Below the pieces are notes generated by a model. It made no database searches. It was given only the letters and a program-made list of their open reading frames with translations, and had not been told where the DNA came from. The translations under genes and the position numbers were made by a program. A DNA stretch of 64,000 bases from Chenopodium formosanum. Taxonomy: Eukaryota > Streptophyta > Magnoliopsida > Caryophyllales > Amaranthaceae. Positions 34,598-47,570 of this stretch are shown here, piece by piece; the stretch's first letter is position 1, and each line of letters begins with the position of its first letter. The DNA lies in NCBI GenBank assembly GCA_024500155.1, contig CM044880.1:1426001-1490000 (forward strand), in the 5' to 3' direction.

Positions 34598-37500
34598 ATG
34601 GATCGGGAAAGAGGTGTTCATCCAGATTGCAGAAATGCGTCAAACCCTTACCACGAATGCGTTGAGTATTGCTTCATAAAGATTGCGGAATCCAAAGCTC
34701 GCTTAGCCGAAACCAACAAAGGTATTGTTTCTTTTATTTGCTTGTATTAATTTGTGTTTTTCATCTAATTTATGGTCTAAGTTATTACTTGTAATGCTAT
34801 AGAAGCATCTTATTGCCGAATTGATATGAATTTATTGCCAATTTTTTAATATAAGCATCATATATTATGTTGTTTTGTTATCGTAAGAAGGTGGAGAGTG
34901 GAGTGAACATAGATCACATAGATGCTTATGGTGGTGCATCACCTTGAACTTATGAGAGCATTTGTTTGAAATTAGATGTATGTGATTCGTAGCTTCGCAG
35001 TGTCATTTAACTATGTGTTAGGGTACCAAACAAGCGTTGGATTACTTGAAGAATCTTGGTTCTATTAACTTAATTAAAGCTTTTATCTTGTAAATAATAC
35101 ACCTTTGAAAAGAATACCAGGGTGAACAATTGAAGAAATTTGAAAAAGTTGCTTGTGGGGATGCAATGCCTTGAGAAAATGTTTCCTTTCTTCTTGTGAG
35201 ATATCTTAATTAAACATTCAACTATTGTGATTTTTCCCTTGATATAGAGGAGGATAGGTACAGATGAGAGATCATTTTATTTTAATAAAAAAGTTAAAAT
35301 AAAGCTACTATCTTGTGAAAAGCACATTGAATTAATCTTGGAAACGAACATTAAAGCTGAATAACTAAAGCATTAGAATGGGGGGGTCCTCATTTAGAGG
35401 GTTTGGGGTGAGAAACGTATACCAAATGAAAAGAGTTTTCTTGGAGTTAGTCTATTGTCTTCCTTAATTCACATTTCACTCAAGTTAAGCATTTTTAGAT
35501 GTGTTTGATTATCAATGGTTGTCACAAAATCACGAGAGAGTTTTCTTGGAGTTTCTTCTTGAATAGTGTATTGCAATCTAATGGCAGATTGCACAGGTAC
35601 TATAGAAGCTTTGGAAACTATTTCCTGTGTTTTACTGTGTGGATGTAATGATTTCCCAGCTTTACGTAAATATAAGATTATAAACTGGAGTGGGAAGTTG
35701 CTTTAGTGTGCTGGTGGGCACTTGGAAGATTTCTGTTCTGGTCTACCCATGCGGACATATCAAGGGTGCAAAATCCACAATCTATAGCTTTCTATAAGCA
35801 CTTCAATGAGCATACCACTAAAACATTGAAATTTTAGCACTCCCTAGAGCTCTTCTCGGTTAATTATCAGATTTCTGGGCAGGAACTTTTACAAGAATCC
35901 CAAACACTTGGAACTATTTATAAACGAAACTGCAAATAACAGTTAAGGGCGATGGTTATCCAGTAACTTTATCAATTGCGTCATTTTGTGAGCCAATATG
36001 TTACTAACTGCTAGTGATCAACCACACAGATCCCAGTTTAAGCCTTATGTTCAATCATATTATTATGGTGCCTGACATTTAGATATAGTGGCTGAAAGTT
36101 ATTAAAATATTTGTATCCTCAATCCAAGGTAAACAGGCTTTTGAATTGGTTTCTTTTTACATCTGAACTTACTGGGTATTTTGCCACGTACTGAATGCTG
36201 ACATAGTTATATTGCTTTTAAAATTATTCATGCGCCTCTTTTATGTTGCATGGCTTGCACCCTAAATTAATTACCATCCTGTATGGTCTACCTCTTGTGG
36301 CAACCATAGTATTAGTTATAGGTACTTTGGAAATCATATTATTATTGTGGCAATCAACCCTTTTGAAGAAAGTGGGTGGTGATTGCATCTTTTCATTCTG
36401 CGATGATAGCTGATGTTTCTGGCTCTATGCCACTGTGTGTTCTTAGAGGCTACAGGAGCTAGTGGGAGCCAAGCCAAGCTTGATGCAGCTGCTCCTGATG
36501 AAATTGAATTATCATACAATGAAGTAGAAACACATAAAGATGCTGATGACCATCCTGAAGAAGCTACTATGGAAGAAGTTGACTTGTCTAAACTTACAGG
36601 GAGACAGAAGAAGTTATTTGAATTAAGGCTTAAGATGGTGAGTATTTTGGAACCTTAAATGCCTAAAATTTCTTCATATGATGATCATATTTATATGATT
36701 ATCGAAATTATGAGTACTACATTTTATGTGGCCTGTTGCACTTTTCATTTCCTGCAACTTTATTTTTTCTTGCAGAATGAAGCCAAAAAAGCCAATCAAA
36801 CAGCTATGGTGGCAGAGAAGAAAAGAATGGAAGCTCCTACTGAGTCTAGGGGAGTGTCCAAAGAGAAATGGCTTGAAGAAAGGAAGAAAAAAGTTGGCAG
36901 ACTTCTGGAAGCTAATGGTTTGGATATGACAAAGGCATACATGTTGGATACTCAGGATGCAGCAGAGTTGAAATATAAGAAATGGGAGAAAGATCCAGCT
37001 CCAACTGGTTGGGATGGTAAGTTTTGTACCAATCACGGAGTATTAAATTCCTTAAAATGTGATGGCTATTGGAGCATTTTACTTTTCTATAAAGGAATAG
37101 TGTTTATTGTGTGATCTTTGTTTGTTTCACCTTGTCGTTTCTTATCTCTACGGCTGTTGTACATTTCCTGCTTAATCTCAATTATTAAGCTGAAGTACTT
37201 GTATTGCTAGAGATTTTGAAAGGATGAAAATTCATTACCTAGTGATAGGTAGATACAGTACTTCGTAAATAACTGCCTTCGTGGGTTTGTTTAAACAAAA
37301 TTGATGCTTGAGTATGCTTTTCAGTGTGGTATGCTTCTTGTGCATGTTGCTTATGTCAACTTGTGCAATTGAGGGTTAATATATACCTTAAATGAGTGAA
37401 GTTCGGTTAACATTTAGACCATAACTTGCTCCATTCAAATTTACTTGTTCAAATAAGTGAAGAACATCAAAGTTTGCTTTATTAATTATATTATTTTAAT

Positions 37501-38100
37501 TTTTAACTTAAGATTTTGAGGATAGTCCAGGTGCACTGACTCCTTTATAGAGTGCTTGGATAATAAAATGTTGGTGATAGGAACCTATTTGACATTTACA
37601 TGTAAGTGCTCTTACACATGACTTGCTGATGCAGTTTTTAATCAAAAGTCATTGTACAATGCATACAAGAAGCGCACCAAAAATATAGCAGTTGACCTTG
37701 AAGAATACAACAAGTTGAAAGAACAGGACCCTGAGTTTTATCGTGAGGCATCCAGCCTTCAATATGGGAAGGTATTTATAGGCTTATAGCAGTGTTGCAA
37801 TTATGGTGTTCATCAATGAAAGAAAGTATTGGTTCTTTATTATAATATATTCTTCTCATATTGGTTATACAGGATCCAAAGACATCTGAAGCTAAAATTG
37901 ATAGAATGGTCAAGGAGCTTAAGGATAGAGATGAGAAACGTCAATCATTTAGCAGGAGGAGGAAGTTCCGTGAAGAGAAGGATATTGACTCTATCAATGA
38001 CCGTAATGAGCATTTCAACAAGAAAATTGAACGGGCATTTGGGAAATATACACTGGAGATCAAGAACAATCTGGAAAGGGGAACTGCATTGCCCGACTGA
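34598..38100 (+). CDS. SYF2: SYF2 pre-mRNA-splicing factor
   Basis: Nuclear component of the Prp19/NTC spliceosome complex. Exons 34598-34721, 36447-36637, 36776-37016, 37635-37771 and 37873-38100 join in phase to 306 aa, matching the roughly 300 aa plant family. The N terminus (HPDCRNASNPYHECVEYC) is the plant-specific Cys-containing start. An acidic linker follows. The SYF2 domain begins around LTGRQKKLFELRLKM and continues through KEKWLEERKKKVGRLLE, YKKWEKDPAPTGWD, VFNQKSLYNAYKKRTKNI and SRRRKFREEKDIDSINDRN to the ALPD end. Intron 1 is long (1.7 kb). Long charged helices are expected to be coiled-coil. Nothing suggests decay. Confidence 0.93.
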
Positions 38101-40696
38101 GGTTAAGTACCAATTAATGCTTGAACAATATTCTTTTCTGTGCTGTTTATTCATCTCAACTTTACGTTTTATTAGTTCTGTGCATTTTTGAACAATCATC
38201 CTTTCTTCCTATTGTATTTTCCATCATTTGAATGTTAAATTATCTTCCTTTCCCTGAGAATTGTCCAGATGAATGCAAAATTATCCATGAGCCCACACTC
38301 CACAGGCTCACACATCTCTAACATCATTATAAGGGGTAAAGAGAGAGGGCGAGAGAATTTAAAGAAAGCCAGTTCTAAATTATTATCTGAAATCAACTGT
38401 CGATACTGTACACTGTTACTGCTGAAATGTCATGACACAGATTTTGTCCAAAAAAATACCGTTCTCTTGGAATACAAATTTTATTTAACAGTTTTGATCT
38501 TCAAAGGTATTGAAAACATATGGCTGGGGAGAATAGAGGATAAGGTAGGGGGAATTGAGATTGGTTGGGCAATAAGGATTAAGGTTACAGAGTAGTGATT
38601 TCATACAACTATTTCCATGTTTTTTGCTGCGATGTAATGTGAATAACTTTCTGCCTTTTTCCTCTGAACTGAATTATAAACGTGACATTATTTTGGAAGG
38701 ACAGTAATAGCAAATAATCTTTCTAGCTCTTAAAGACCTTAGTAAATCAGAGCATATTGTATGATCTAAAACTGGCTTTCTCTACGGAAAACTTGTCCAA
38801 CGGACATCAGTTGGCCACAAATCTTTTTTTTTTTTTTTTCTAATGCCATGTACTCATGCAAATAGCTTGTGGTTCATTTAAATATTGAACAGCCTTTTGA
38901 ATTTAGAAACAAAATTGTAAAGTTGACTTGATCATCTAGGTATCGCTCTTCTCGAGTAAAGTAATATACTGTATTATTGTGATTTGAGTTTTGTGATATC
39001 ATTGTATGATTTACTTTCTTGATTGTTGTATGAAGGATGTAATGACCCAATTTTGCAATACTTCCCTTATTACACTTTAGCTTATGTTGTCAATTTTTCA
39101 AAAACTTGTGGCCATGGGAAAAAATCTCTTTTGTCTGATGCTTCTGGTGACATACTATGGCTTGTCAGCAGGTTTTTACTTCCAGTAGCCCCGTATATTT
39201 GACAAGTTGATTGTGGACAAGGTAACGGCCTTCTCTGTGGAAGAGCCTCATCAAGAAGAATCTTCATGATGGACCAGCTCGTTCTGTAATTTTGGATTTT
39301 TTTGTTGTACAAATAGTGTTTGTATGCAAGAATGGGAATGCATGTCTAAGTATTATTCAGTTCTGTTATATCCTGATCAAGTATGCCCTGTTTTCCCTCA
39401 AGGTTGTCATCACTACAATTCTGAGGTACATAATTAACATTTCACAGGAACCTCAATGCACAATGATGTATTGTATTAACTTGAGTTGGCTAAGAGTCTA
39501 AGACTACCAATTTGGCTATGCATATGCTGTATGCCTTCTGTAACAATAGCGAGGGCATTCTACTATACACAAGAAATGAGCCCTGCAAATTTTAGTTAGC
39601 TGGTTATAAATTCATTTGCCATTGTCTTTCATCAAGATCCTTTTTATGATCCTCATCCTTTTACAAGATTAGATTATGCAAATATGGTGTTTATTGTAGA
39701 CTACAAGTACTAATTATTTTTCTTCTTGGATGATTTTTTAAAAAAAAATGGTAAGGAAGACCCTATTTAAACCTTAACCCTCACGATTTTTTTGACGACA
39801 ATTGAGAGTAAAGGGGAGTGTAAGAGATCTACTTGGATGATTTTAGTGGCTAATTAAACCTTGACCCTCACGATTTTTTTACGACAATTGAGAGTAAAGG
39901 GGAGTGTAAGAGATCTACTTGGATGATTTTAGTGGAGTCTTGACGATTTTGTAGACTACTCCGTATAATGTCAGTTTCTTGGATGATTTGAGTGACCATT
40001 AGATGTCCTATGGCCATTAAATACTAATCCTAGGGGGAGTCCGAGTGTTGTGTCATGACTCATGACATTTGTATCACACTTGGCCCATGCTTGGAACAAT
40101 GGTAATTATTAAAGGAGTGTTGCATTATTAGGTCTTAAATTTTGAGGTGATTGATGAGTTGCGGTGATGCTTGAGGGATAAGGCTACCCTATGAAATTTC
40201 CTTAAAAATCCTATCATGATTTGTTAGCAGTCTAACTATAGGTCTATAGCCTTTGTTGGGACAATTTGTGTCTTCATTGAGAAAGTGCCGTTGTGAAGAT
40301 TATTCCATTTAAAAATAATGATTATTTATTTATTTATTTATTAAATATAAGCGAATCTAGAATGTATCTAAATTTAAACATGTCTCTAGTTACATACTCT
40401 TAACACTTGTACACCCTCCTACTATATTACTATATTAGGCATAGGGTCAAATGATAGATTATACATCTCTCGATGTTAATAGAGTTATAATATGTCACAT
40501 TTTGTTTAATATACACTTCAAATTTATTTGTACAATATGTTTATCTCCCCCTTTCAATGTAAATATATTCATTTTTAAATTCTTAGTTCATATAAAAAGA
40601 AAAAAGTTTAGGTGAAAAGTTCATATAGATATTATTATTATGTGCAACTTTGAGATATTATGTGCAACTTCAAAGTTAAGCTTACTAATTATAATA
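38101..40696. other. SYF2 3' flank and intergenic region
   Basis: The first several hundred bases are probably 3'UTR. Reading frames here (for example 38269-38595) have no family resemblance. Contains the 83-bp duplication at 39767-39935. An unpaired TATGTGCAACTTTGAGATATTA fragment of the nearby MITE family lies at about 40640-40680. Confidence 0.5.
39767..39935. repeat. Tandem duplication, unit about 83 bp
   Basis: TTAAACCTTAACCCTCACGA through TTGGATGATTTTAGTGG (39767-39849) is repeated at 39854-39935 with two differences and a 4-base spacer. CTTGGATGATTT also occurs just before and shortly after the pair. Confidence 0.85.
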
Positions 40697-40794
40697 CTAC
40701 CTCAGTTAATTATTATTATTATGTGCAACTTTGAGATATTATTTGTTGAGATATAAAATATTCCAAAGTTGCACATAATAATTAATAGAGGTAA
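40697..40794. mobile_element. Stowaway-like MITE (family 2), 98 bp
   Basis: Inverted arms start CTACCTCAGTTAATTATTAT on the left and TTACCTCTATTAATTATTAT on the reversed right end, continuing to GTGCAACTTTG. TA dinucleotides flank (40695-40696, 40795-40796). Confidence 0.72.
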
Positions 40795-40947
40795 TAAATG
40801 ACGTCTAAATTTATGATGATTTAAAATAAACAAAAATGTGGATATTAATGTAAAATACATCACATCCATAATTTTCAAACTATCCAATATAGATACAAAT
40901 TACATCTTTAATCAATCGTGGCAGTACTTCAATTACAAAAACAAATA

Positions 40948-41037
40948 CTACCTCCGTTACAGATTATATGCAACGATTAGACATTTTCCCTCTCTGCTTT
41001 ATGTCAAATCATTGCAAATAACCTGTAACGGAGGTAG
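40948..41037. mobile_element. Stowaway-like MITE (family 1), 90 bp
   Basis: Arms CTACCTCCGTTACAGATTAT and, reversed from the right, CTACCTCCGTTACAGGTTAT. Flanking TA on both sides (40946-40947, 41038-41039). The core GATTAGACATTTTCCCTCTC matches the reverse complement of the 11.5 kb element. Confidence 0.82.
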
Positions 41038-41039
41038 TA

Positions 41040-43795
41040 TATAATCTAACACATAATTAATTAGCATGATTCTCAATCACTTTTCACCATAATCTATTTT
41101 CCAGAATCCCGTTGAAGAGCAAAAGTGACAACTATATTACGGAGTAAACTTTATTGAGTCAAATTTGGTTGTTCTCGAGGCCTTATTATATGCCCTACGA
41201 AAATTTCACAATTGGGCTATGCTAATTGCTTATGCTATTCACTTTCAGTATTCACTATTGAGCTTGAGCCTATTGACCTTGCTCTTTGTGCTGCTGACCA
41301 CTGCACCAGCTGTAAAAATTACAGGAAAATGGGGTAAAAATTTTAAACAGCACCCTATGTATATGGGTCCCACCTATATGACTCATGCTTTGCACGTGAT
41401 CTACGTCATTATCTAACTGTAAAAATTTTGTATTAGGGCAAGAAAATTAAAAAAAGGTAAAATATAAAAAAAAAGGGGGTAAGGTAAAGGACACTCTAGC
41501 TCCGTTATAATTGTCAGAACTCTCTAGAGATAAGACCTAACTGATTTTGAACCACTCAACCCTATTTTTGATTTTTATCAAAAAATAAAAGGAAAAATTT
41601 TTTAAAAAAAAAAGAAAAAAGAAAGAAATGGAGCATGAAAAGAAGGCCCAAGTTTTTATTTTGTGGTCCATAAGATAAATTGTCCCTGCTTCTTTCAAGT
41701 TTCAATCTTGACATTGGTCCTTTCTTTTCTTGTTATGAACAAAAGTTGGTGTTTTGCAAGTTGGAATTTGCAATTTTCCACCTTTTATTTATTCTTAAAG
41801 CATGATACATTGATATGGTATCTTATGATATTGATGACAAGGATTAATAAGGGGAAGTCACTAGATTGATCCTTTTGTTGACATGAGTTGTATACTTTTA
41901 GGGTTGGTGAACAATTTTTTTATTTGTTTAGCTTTTAGGGTTGTTATCTTGATATTAACCTTAGTATGAGTGTTGGTAAATTTACCTAGTATTGTTGATA
42001 TTGAGTGGAGTAACAAGAATGAATTCCACTTGAAAAGTAATTGATTCCGAATTTACTATAGAAGGGTACAAGTCAAGTAGGTTTGAGATTTTCTAATTTA
42101 GCTACTTTGATGTTTTCATCTTACCTTAAGAGTATATGCTCTTTCTATCGTCTATAATGTACGTGCGATTAAGGAGAGTATACTTGAATAGTGAAAAGTA
42201 TGCACACTCCAATAGTTTAAGTTAGTAGTAAACGTATCACTTGTAAATCAAACGTTAGTATTGGATAATCATATTGCACGTCTTATCATTAAGAATCCAA
42301 ATCACACATTAAGTCGACAAATAAGCAATTATATCATATTAAACATGATTCAATAACCAAAATATATAGTACTTTGTTGGATTGGTATTAGTCTAAACAA
42401 ACATACAAATCATGTACTAAAACTTGTTCTTGTGACAGAAAATCATCAGAAAATTTGTACTTGTAAAATCCCAAGATTCATTTGTACATTTTCCTTCCAA
42501 TTTTCATTACATTTTCTCTCTCCTCTAAAAATGAATCATTGAATTTGGCCCCTACACCCCCACCCCATGTGATCTCTCATTCTCTCTCCCCTGTAAAACC
42601 ATACACCAAAGCAAAGCCCATAATTTCACAGCACTTTCATATAAAAACTTTGGGCTAACATTTATGCATCCTTTCTTCATCTTTTTGGCTTATATCCTCC
42701 TTTTTTTCTAAACAATGTTTTTGGTTTGGATTTTAGTCAAAAAGTGACCAAATTTCATCACACTTTTTTCTGCCTTCAAACCACCACTGATTGTTTGGTT
42801 TAAACAGTTGTGTATTACCCCTATGTAATACCGACACGTGTACTTACTTTATAACGGGTAAATTCTGGCATGCCCAATAATTGTCTGACAGGTGTCCAGA
42901 ATTTGCGTGGATACCTATCTAAATGAGTAAATTCTACAACAGGTAATGGGTTAAATTAATGGGGTGTGTTTTTCCATGTGATTTGACAACACACCCCATT
43001 TTGGAATCATCTCTATTTGTTGCATCTAGTGTTATCTTCTTTCTTCACTACCAAAATATTGTACGAGTATTCCATTTTATGTTCAATTCATGCCATGTTA
43101 CAACTTACAAAGTTACATGTACACTTACCTAAACTGACTCATAATACTCATAACCCATTACAAAGATCCTAATTTCTCTACCTAAAATCCCATTTGCTAC
43201 GATGATCCGATTGTAACTCGAATTGATCTCATTTACAAAGTTACAAGTATGTTACATGATCCGATTGTAACTCGAATTGAAATAATATTTTGAGTGACTA
43301 ATAAATTAATATCAACCATACAAGAATTATTAATAAAAGGAAAAAAAATCTAACGTACCAGGTATGAAGTATCCCGAAATAGTGTGTCATTTTTCTATTA
43401 TTGGATTTGAACTATTACGGTGTACAATAATTCCTCAACAAATGTATTATTGCTATTGTTTAACTTTTTAAGTAAGGGTATTTTCGTTATTTTCAAAGGT
43501 AGTTTGATTAAAAGATGTTAAAGTCGAGCACAGGACAAAAAAAAACACTGCTAAGAATATTTAAAGAAGAGCAATAATTCACCACATTGATGCTAACTCA
43601 ATAATTTACTTCACATTACAAGAGAAGAAAAAAAAAAGTAAAAAAGAAAAAACGAGGGGAGAAAGAAAGACTAAATAATCTCTTCATACTTGATAATAAT
43701 ACTGCACACAAAAAACAAATCAATTTTTTTCCCTTGCTTTTTTTCCTTTTTAACCATTAATTTCTGATTTGATTAATACATTGTTTCCTTAATCC
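41040..43795. other. Intergenic region downstream of the PIP2 gene
   Basis: No supported gene. The ORF at 41165-41416 is hydrophobic but has no recognisable family. A 10-bp inverted repeat GGGGTGTGTT / AACACACCCC brackets 42961-42998. The part nearest 43795 is PIP2 3'UTR. Confidence 0.5.
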
Positions 43796-45692
43796 TTAGT
43801 TTGTAGGGTTGCTTCTGAATGATCCCAATGCCTTAATTGCTGCTGCCCTCAACACGTATTGGTGGTATGCTGCTGCTGCCAATGCTCCCACAAATGGTCC
43901 GACCCAGAATATCCACTGCACATACATTAACCATTTCATCATAATATTAGCATTTATTCCATCATACCCCAATTTTAATAAATCCCAATTTAGTAAATGC
44001 ACATACATAAACACGTAACCTAAGATGACCCATTTAATTAAACACGAGCGTATAATATAAAATTACTACTACCTCCAGATCATATTATATGCAACTTTGA
44101 AATTTATCATACCACATATAATACAAATAATATTGTATATAATTATAATATGATCCGGAGGTAATATATAGAAAGACGAGGTTTTAAAAAAGAGGGGGGC
44201 TTACATGGTCATCCCAGACTTTCTTGTTGTTGTAGATAACAGCAGCACCAAAACTCCTAGCAGGGTTAATTCCAGTACCAGTGATTGGGATAGTAGCCAA
44301 ATGAACCATAAAGACAGCAAAACCAATAGGAAGAGGAGCAAGGATAGGCACGTGAGAGTCACGTGCACTTCTCTTAGGGTCAGTAGCAGAGAAAACGGTG
44401 TAAACAAGAACAAAAGTACCAATAAGTTCAGCACCAAAAGCAGTGCCCTTGTTGTAGCCAGTAGCAACAGAGTTGGCCCCACCACCAAATTGGTTGTATG
44501 GACCCTTCATGAATGCCTTGACTAACCCAACTCCACAAATGGCTCCTGCACATTGGGCTATCATGTAGACTAGTGCCCTTAGTAGAGACACCTTCCTTGC
44601 TAGGAATAGTCCGAAGGTCACTGCTGGGTTGATGTGTCCTCCTGTTTTTGTTCAATTCAAACACGTAACCGTGAGTAAGTACCCGTGTTAGACTCTCGAC
44701 CACCCTAATATAATTAGGTACTCCGTACATAATTTTACGCTTAATTTTCAAAATGAAATTATGAGTAACTTTCATAAAGTAGTTCAACGGTGTATAACTA
44801 CTTACCGTGTTAGATTCTCAACATTAACATACGTATATTCTTTTATACTTGTATATGGTTCATTTTTAAGCTAAAATCATGAAAATATTTCATAACATAG
44901 TCATATTACTAAGGAATACTTATCTTCCGTGTTAGATTCTCTCAGTATAAACTTAACCACTTCATTTTCAAACCAAAATCATGAAAAATATTCACTAATT
45001 GTCCTAATTAGATTATGACTTTCAAACAAGAGTATAACATATATACTAGTACTTAATTTTCAAACTACTTCTATCAAAGGAAAATTTTCAAACAATTAGT
45101 TGTCGAACACTAGAACACGTACCCGTGTCGGACACTTCATTTTATACTTAACTACTTCATTTTCAAACCAAAATCATGAAAAATATTCACTATTTGTCCT
45201 AGTTGAGTTATGACTTTCAAACAAGAGTAAAACATATATGCTTAAATTTCAAACTACTTCTAACCAGGAAATTATTCTAACAATTAGTTGTCAAAACACT
45301 TGAACACGTACCCGTGTCGAACACTTCTAGCCAGACTAAATCTAACATAAGCACATATGAAATCAACAAAAGAAAAAACAGGGGAATGAGAAAGAAAACT
45401 AACCAGAAATACCAGCAGTGCAGTACACAAGAACAAAGATCATGCCACCAAAAGACCAAGCAATACCAAGAAGGCCAACAGAAGCACAAGGGTCAGTTTC
45501 CTTCTTGTAACCAATAACAGTTGCAACAGTTATGTAAAGAAACAAAAGCGTTGCAATAAACTCAGCAATTGCAGCTCTCCAGAAAGACCACAATTTGAGT
45601 TCACCCATGTCAAAGAATGGAGCTGGTGGTGGATCAACGTAGTCTTTTCCATGTTGATGAACTTGTCCTTCTTCACTTACTTCCTTTGACAT
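43796..45692 (-). CDS. PIP2: Plasma-membrane aquaporin, PIP2 type
   Basis: Water channel of the plasma membrane. Exons (minus) 45692-45404, 44641-44205 and 43915-43796 join to 281 aa, the exact length of spinach PIP2;1. The short N terminus (MSKEVSEEG) marks PIP2 rather than PIP1. Six membrane segments and both pore motifs are present: SGGHINPAVTFG at about 96-107 and GTGINPARSFG at about 218-228. Gating residues described for spinach PIP2;1 are conserved: Asp28 and Glu31, Ser115 (KVSLLRA), His193 (RDSHVP) and Ser274 (LGSFRSNPTN). Control by phosphorylation, pH and calcium is therefore likely, by analogy with the spinach protein. The gene has only two introns; intron 1 contains tandem repeats and intron 2 a MITE. 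The number in a PIP2 symbol cannot be decided here. Confidence 0.95.
44069..44164. mobile_element. Stowaway-like MITE (family 2) in PIP2 intron 2, 96 bp
   Basis: Left arm CTACCTCCAGATCATATTAT; reversed right arm TTACCTCCGGATCATATTAT. Flanked by TA (44067-44068, 44165-44166). The left arm leads into TATGCAACTTTG, a word shared with the element at 40697-40794. Confidence 0.8.
44955..45330. repeat. Tandem duplication in PIP2 intron 1, unit about 195 bp
   Basis: CTTCATTTTCAAACCAAAAT occurs at about 44960 and 45155, each followed in the same order by ATGAAAAATATTCACTA, TGACTTTCAAACAAGAGTA, CAAACTACTTCTA, AACAATTAGTTGTC and GAACACGTACCCGTGTCG. Weaker relatives of the last word (GTACCCGTGTTAGACTCTC) lie near 44678, so more degenerate units probably precede. 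Confidence 0.8.
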
Positions 45693-46488
45693 TTTTTTTT
45701 TCAGGAAATAAAACTCAGAAAAAAGGAAAATTTGTTAAATACTCTGTTTTTTTAGGTGGGATTTTCTCTCTCTAGGTTTCTCTCTCTAGGGTTTGAGATG
45801 GTGGAAGAAGAAGTAGTGGAGGTAGTGAGTGGTGGGGAGGGTTTATAAAGAAGATGGGGATAGAAGAAAAGATGTTACTAGAATGTGAGGGAGTAGGAGA
45901 GGTGTGTGTATGGTTTTTGGATAAGTTCTTAGGGTTTTCTTTTTTTAATTTTTATTACGAGAATTTTAATATTTGTATTGTATTATGGTATGTGGGGTTT
46001 ATAGAATGATTAAGCTTAAGAGATTTAATTATTACTATGACTTTTCTATGTTGTATGAAAATGATACTAGTAAATGATGTAATAACAAATTTAACAATAT
46101 GGAGTACAATAAACGTTTCAAGGATTTTTGAAAACACTACAAGTTATAAGCATCTTGTTATCTAACTTTTTATAATTTTGAAAATGTTTTTTTTTTTACT
46201 CTAAATTTTAAGCATGTACTAAATTAAGTTAACCTACTCCGTATTTTTATGAGTACATTTTTTGAGACTATAATTGAAAAACCTAAGTGATACAATCATA
46301 TATTTCGTACGGGGTGCTTCTTTTTGCCAAGTAATGATGCTTGGAAACATATGCTCATTCCCATGAATTTAAGACAATACAGGTGTACTTAAACGACTAA
46401 ATTGTCAATTATATTAAGAGTTACTAAAATCAAACTCTATTCTATAATTAAGAGTTGTAAGAAATGATTTAATGTTAAAACAATCGTC
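45693..46488. other. PIP2 leader, promoter and upstream region
   Basis: The leader next to the start codon holds two TTTCTCTCTCTAGG repeats (plus strand, 45763-45789). Beyond about 45950 the sequence is AT-rich with no gene. Confidence 0.5.
45842..45848 (-). promoter_or_regulatory. Candidate TATA box of the PIP2 gene
   Basis: TTTATAA on the minus strand in TCTTTATAAACCC, about 150 bases upstream of the start codon, a normal distance for a short leader. Confidence 0.5.
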
Positions 46489-46491
46489 TTA

Positions 46492-46665
46492 GGGCATGTT
46501 TTCATTTACTAAATTGAGCTGAGTAAACTAAACTAAACTAAAATGGGCTCAACTGAAATATTTATTATGAGAAAAGAAAATTAGAAATTAAACTGAGTTG
46601 AGCTGAACGGAACGAAACTGAAATGAACTGAACTGAACTGAAATTAAGGTAAGGATAACAGGCTC
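46492..46665. mobile_element. Tourist-like MITE 1 (AACTGA-rich), 174 bp
   Basis: Ends GGGCATGTTTTCATTTA and, reversed from the right, GAGCCTGTTATCC. Flanked by TTA at 46489-46491 and 46666-46668, the 3-bp duplication of PIF/Harbinger elements. The interior is made of AACTAAACTAA and AACTGAACTGA words. Confidence 0.68.
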
Positions 46666-46668
46666 TTA

Positions 46669-47567
46669 GCATCCTAGAATCCTATTAAGGTGTCAAAAAT
46701 ATTTCATCAAGTTAATTGTTTTTTTTTATCAAAGCATTATAACAATATCCAACATTTAAACATAAGTAAACCTAGTAAACAGATCCAATTTGGAGTGTTC
46801 GAAACAATTTCAAAATGCACCTAAATTTTGGATGAAATTCTTTAATCTCTTCAATAATAAATAATAAATTAATTTGAAAGTCTTCTTGTCCAAATTGTTC
46901 AATGTAATTAACAATAATAATGATGATTAATTAATGATATCTCTAACAATACTAATTTGAGAAATTATCGAGACACCTACCATTAACAGCTACTCTTAAT
47001 CAACAAAATACACTTAACTATGGAGTTAATCAATAAGATAACTAAGATTAATACAAAGCTTACAACCGTATGTATACAAGTAAGACACCGATTTGGCCGG
47101 TTGTTCTCACCAAAAAAAAAAAAGGTGGGACCAAGAAGACAACTAGGCCATGTGATGGCTAATCATCGTGGGTCGGTTTTAAGGGTTGGATTGGAGTTGG
47201 TGGGGTTCAACTATTAGCCTGTCATACAGCCAATACCACCCCTTCAAACGGCTATTCGCTATGTCCCTCTATCTTGTCACTTTCTTCGTTTTCCTATTTT
47301 CTACTCTCTTCCATTCTATCTTTGCATTTTTATTGTTTCTTGCTCCACTTTGGAACAAACGATGGTGCGTGCTCTATGTGTTTTGACATGTCATTTTTTT
47401 GAATACCAATTTTGTTAACACATAATATAAAATTAAGCCTTTTATCCGTCTTAATTTAAAGTCACAACTCATTGCGATAATTTAATGAAATTGACATGAT
47501 TTGAACAATCGCTAATTAACAAGAATTTTAGTTTATTGTAGTGGTGATTTCAATTATGAGTAGTAAC
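46669..47567. other. Intergenic region, no gene seen
   Basis: AT-rich sequence between two Tourist-like elements. The two overlapping ORFs near 47020-47386 are short and without family resemblance. Confidence 0.45.
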
Positions 47568-47570
47568 TAA

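Noticed and set aside
41165..41416. 83-codon hydrophobic ORF
   Set aside because: No family resemblance. Hydrophobic low-complexity frames are common in T-rich intergenic DNA, and there is no convincing promoter or splice context.
44184..44525. ORFs on both strands overlapping PIP2 exon 2
   Set aside because: They are other-frame readings of the aquaporin exon, which has a full family match in its own frame.
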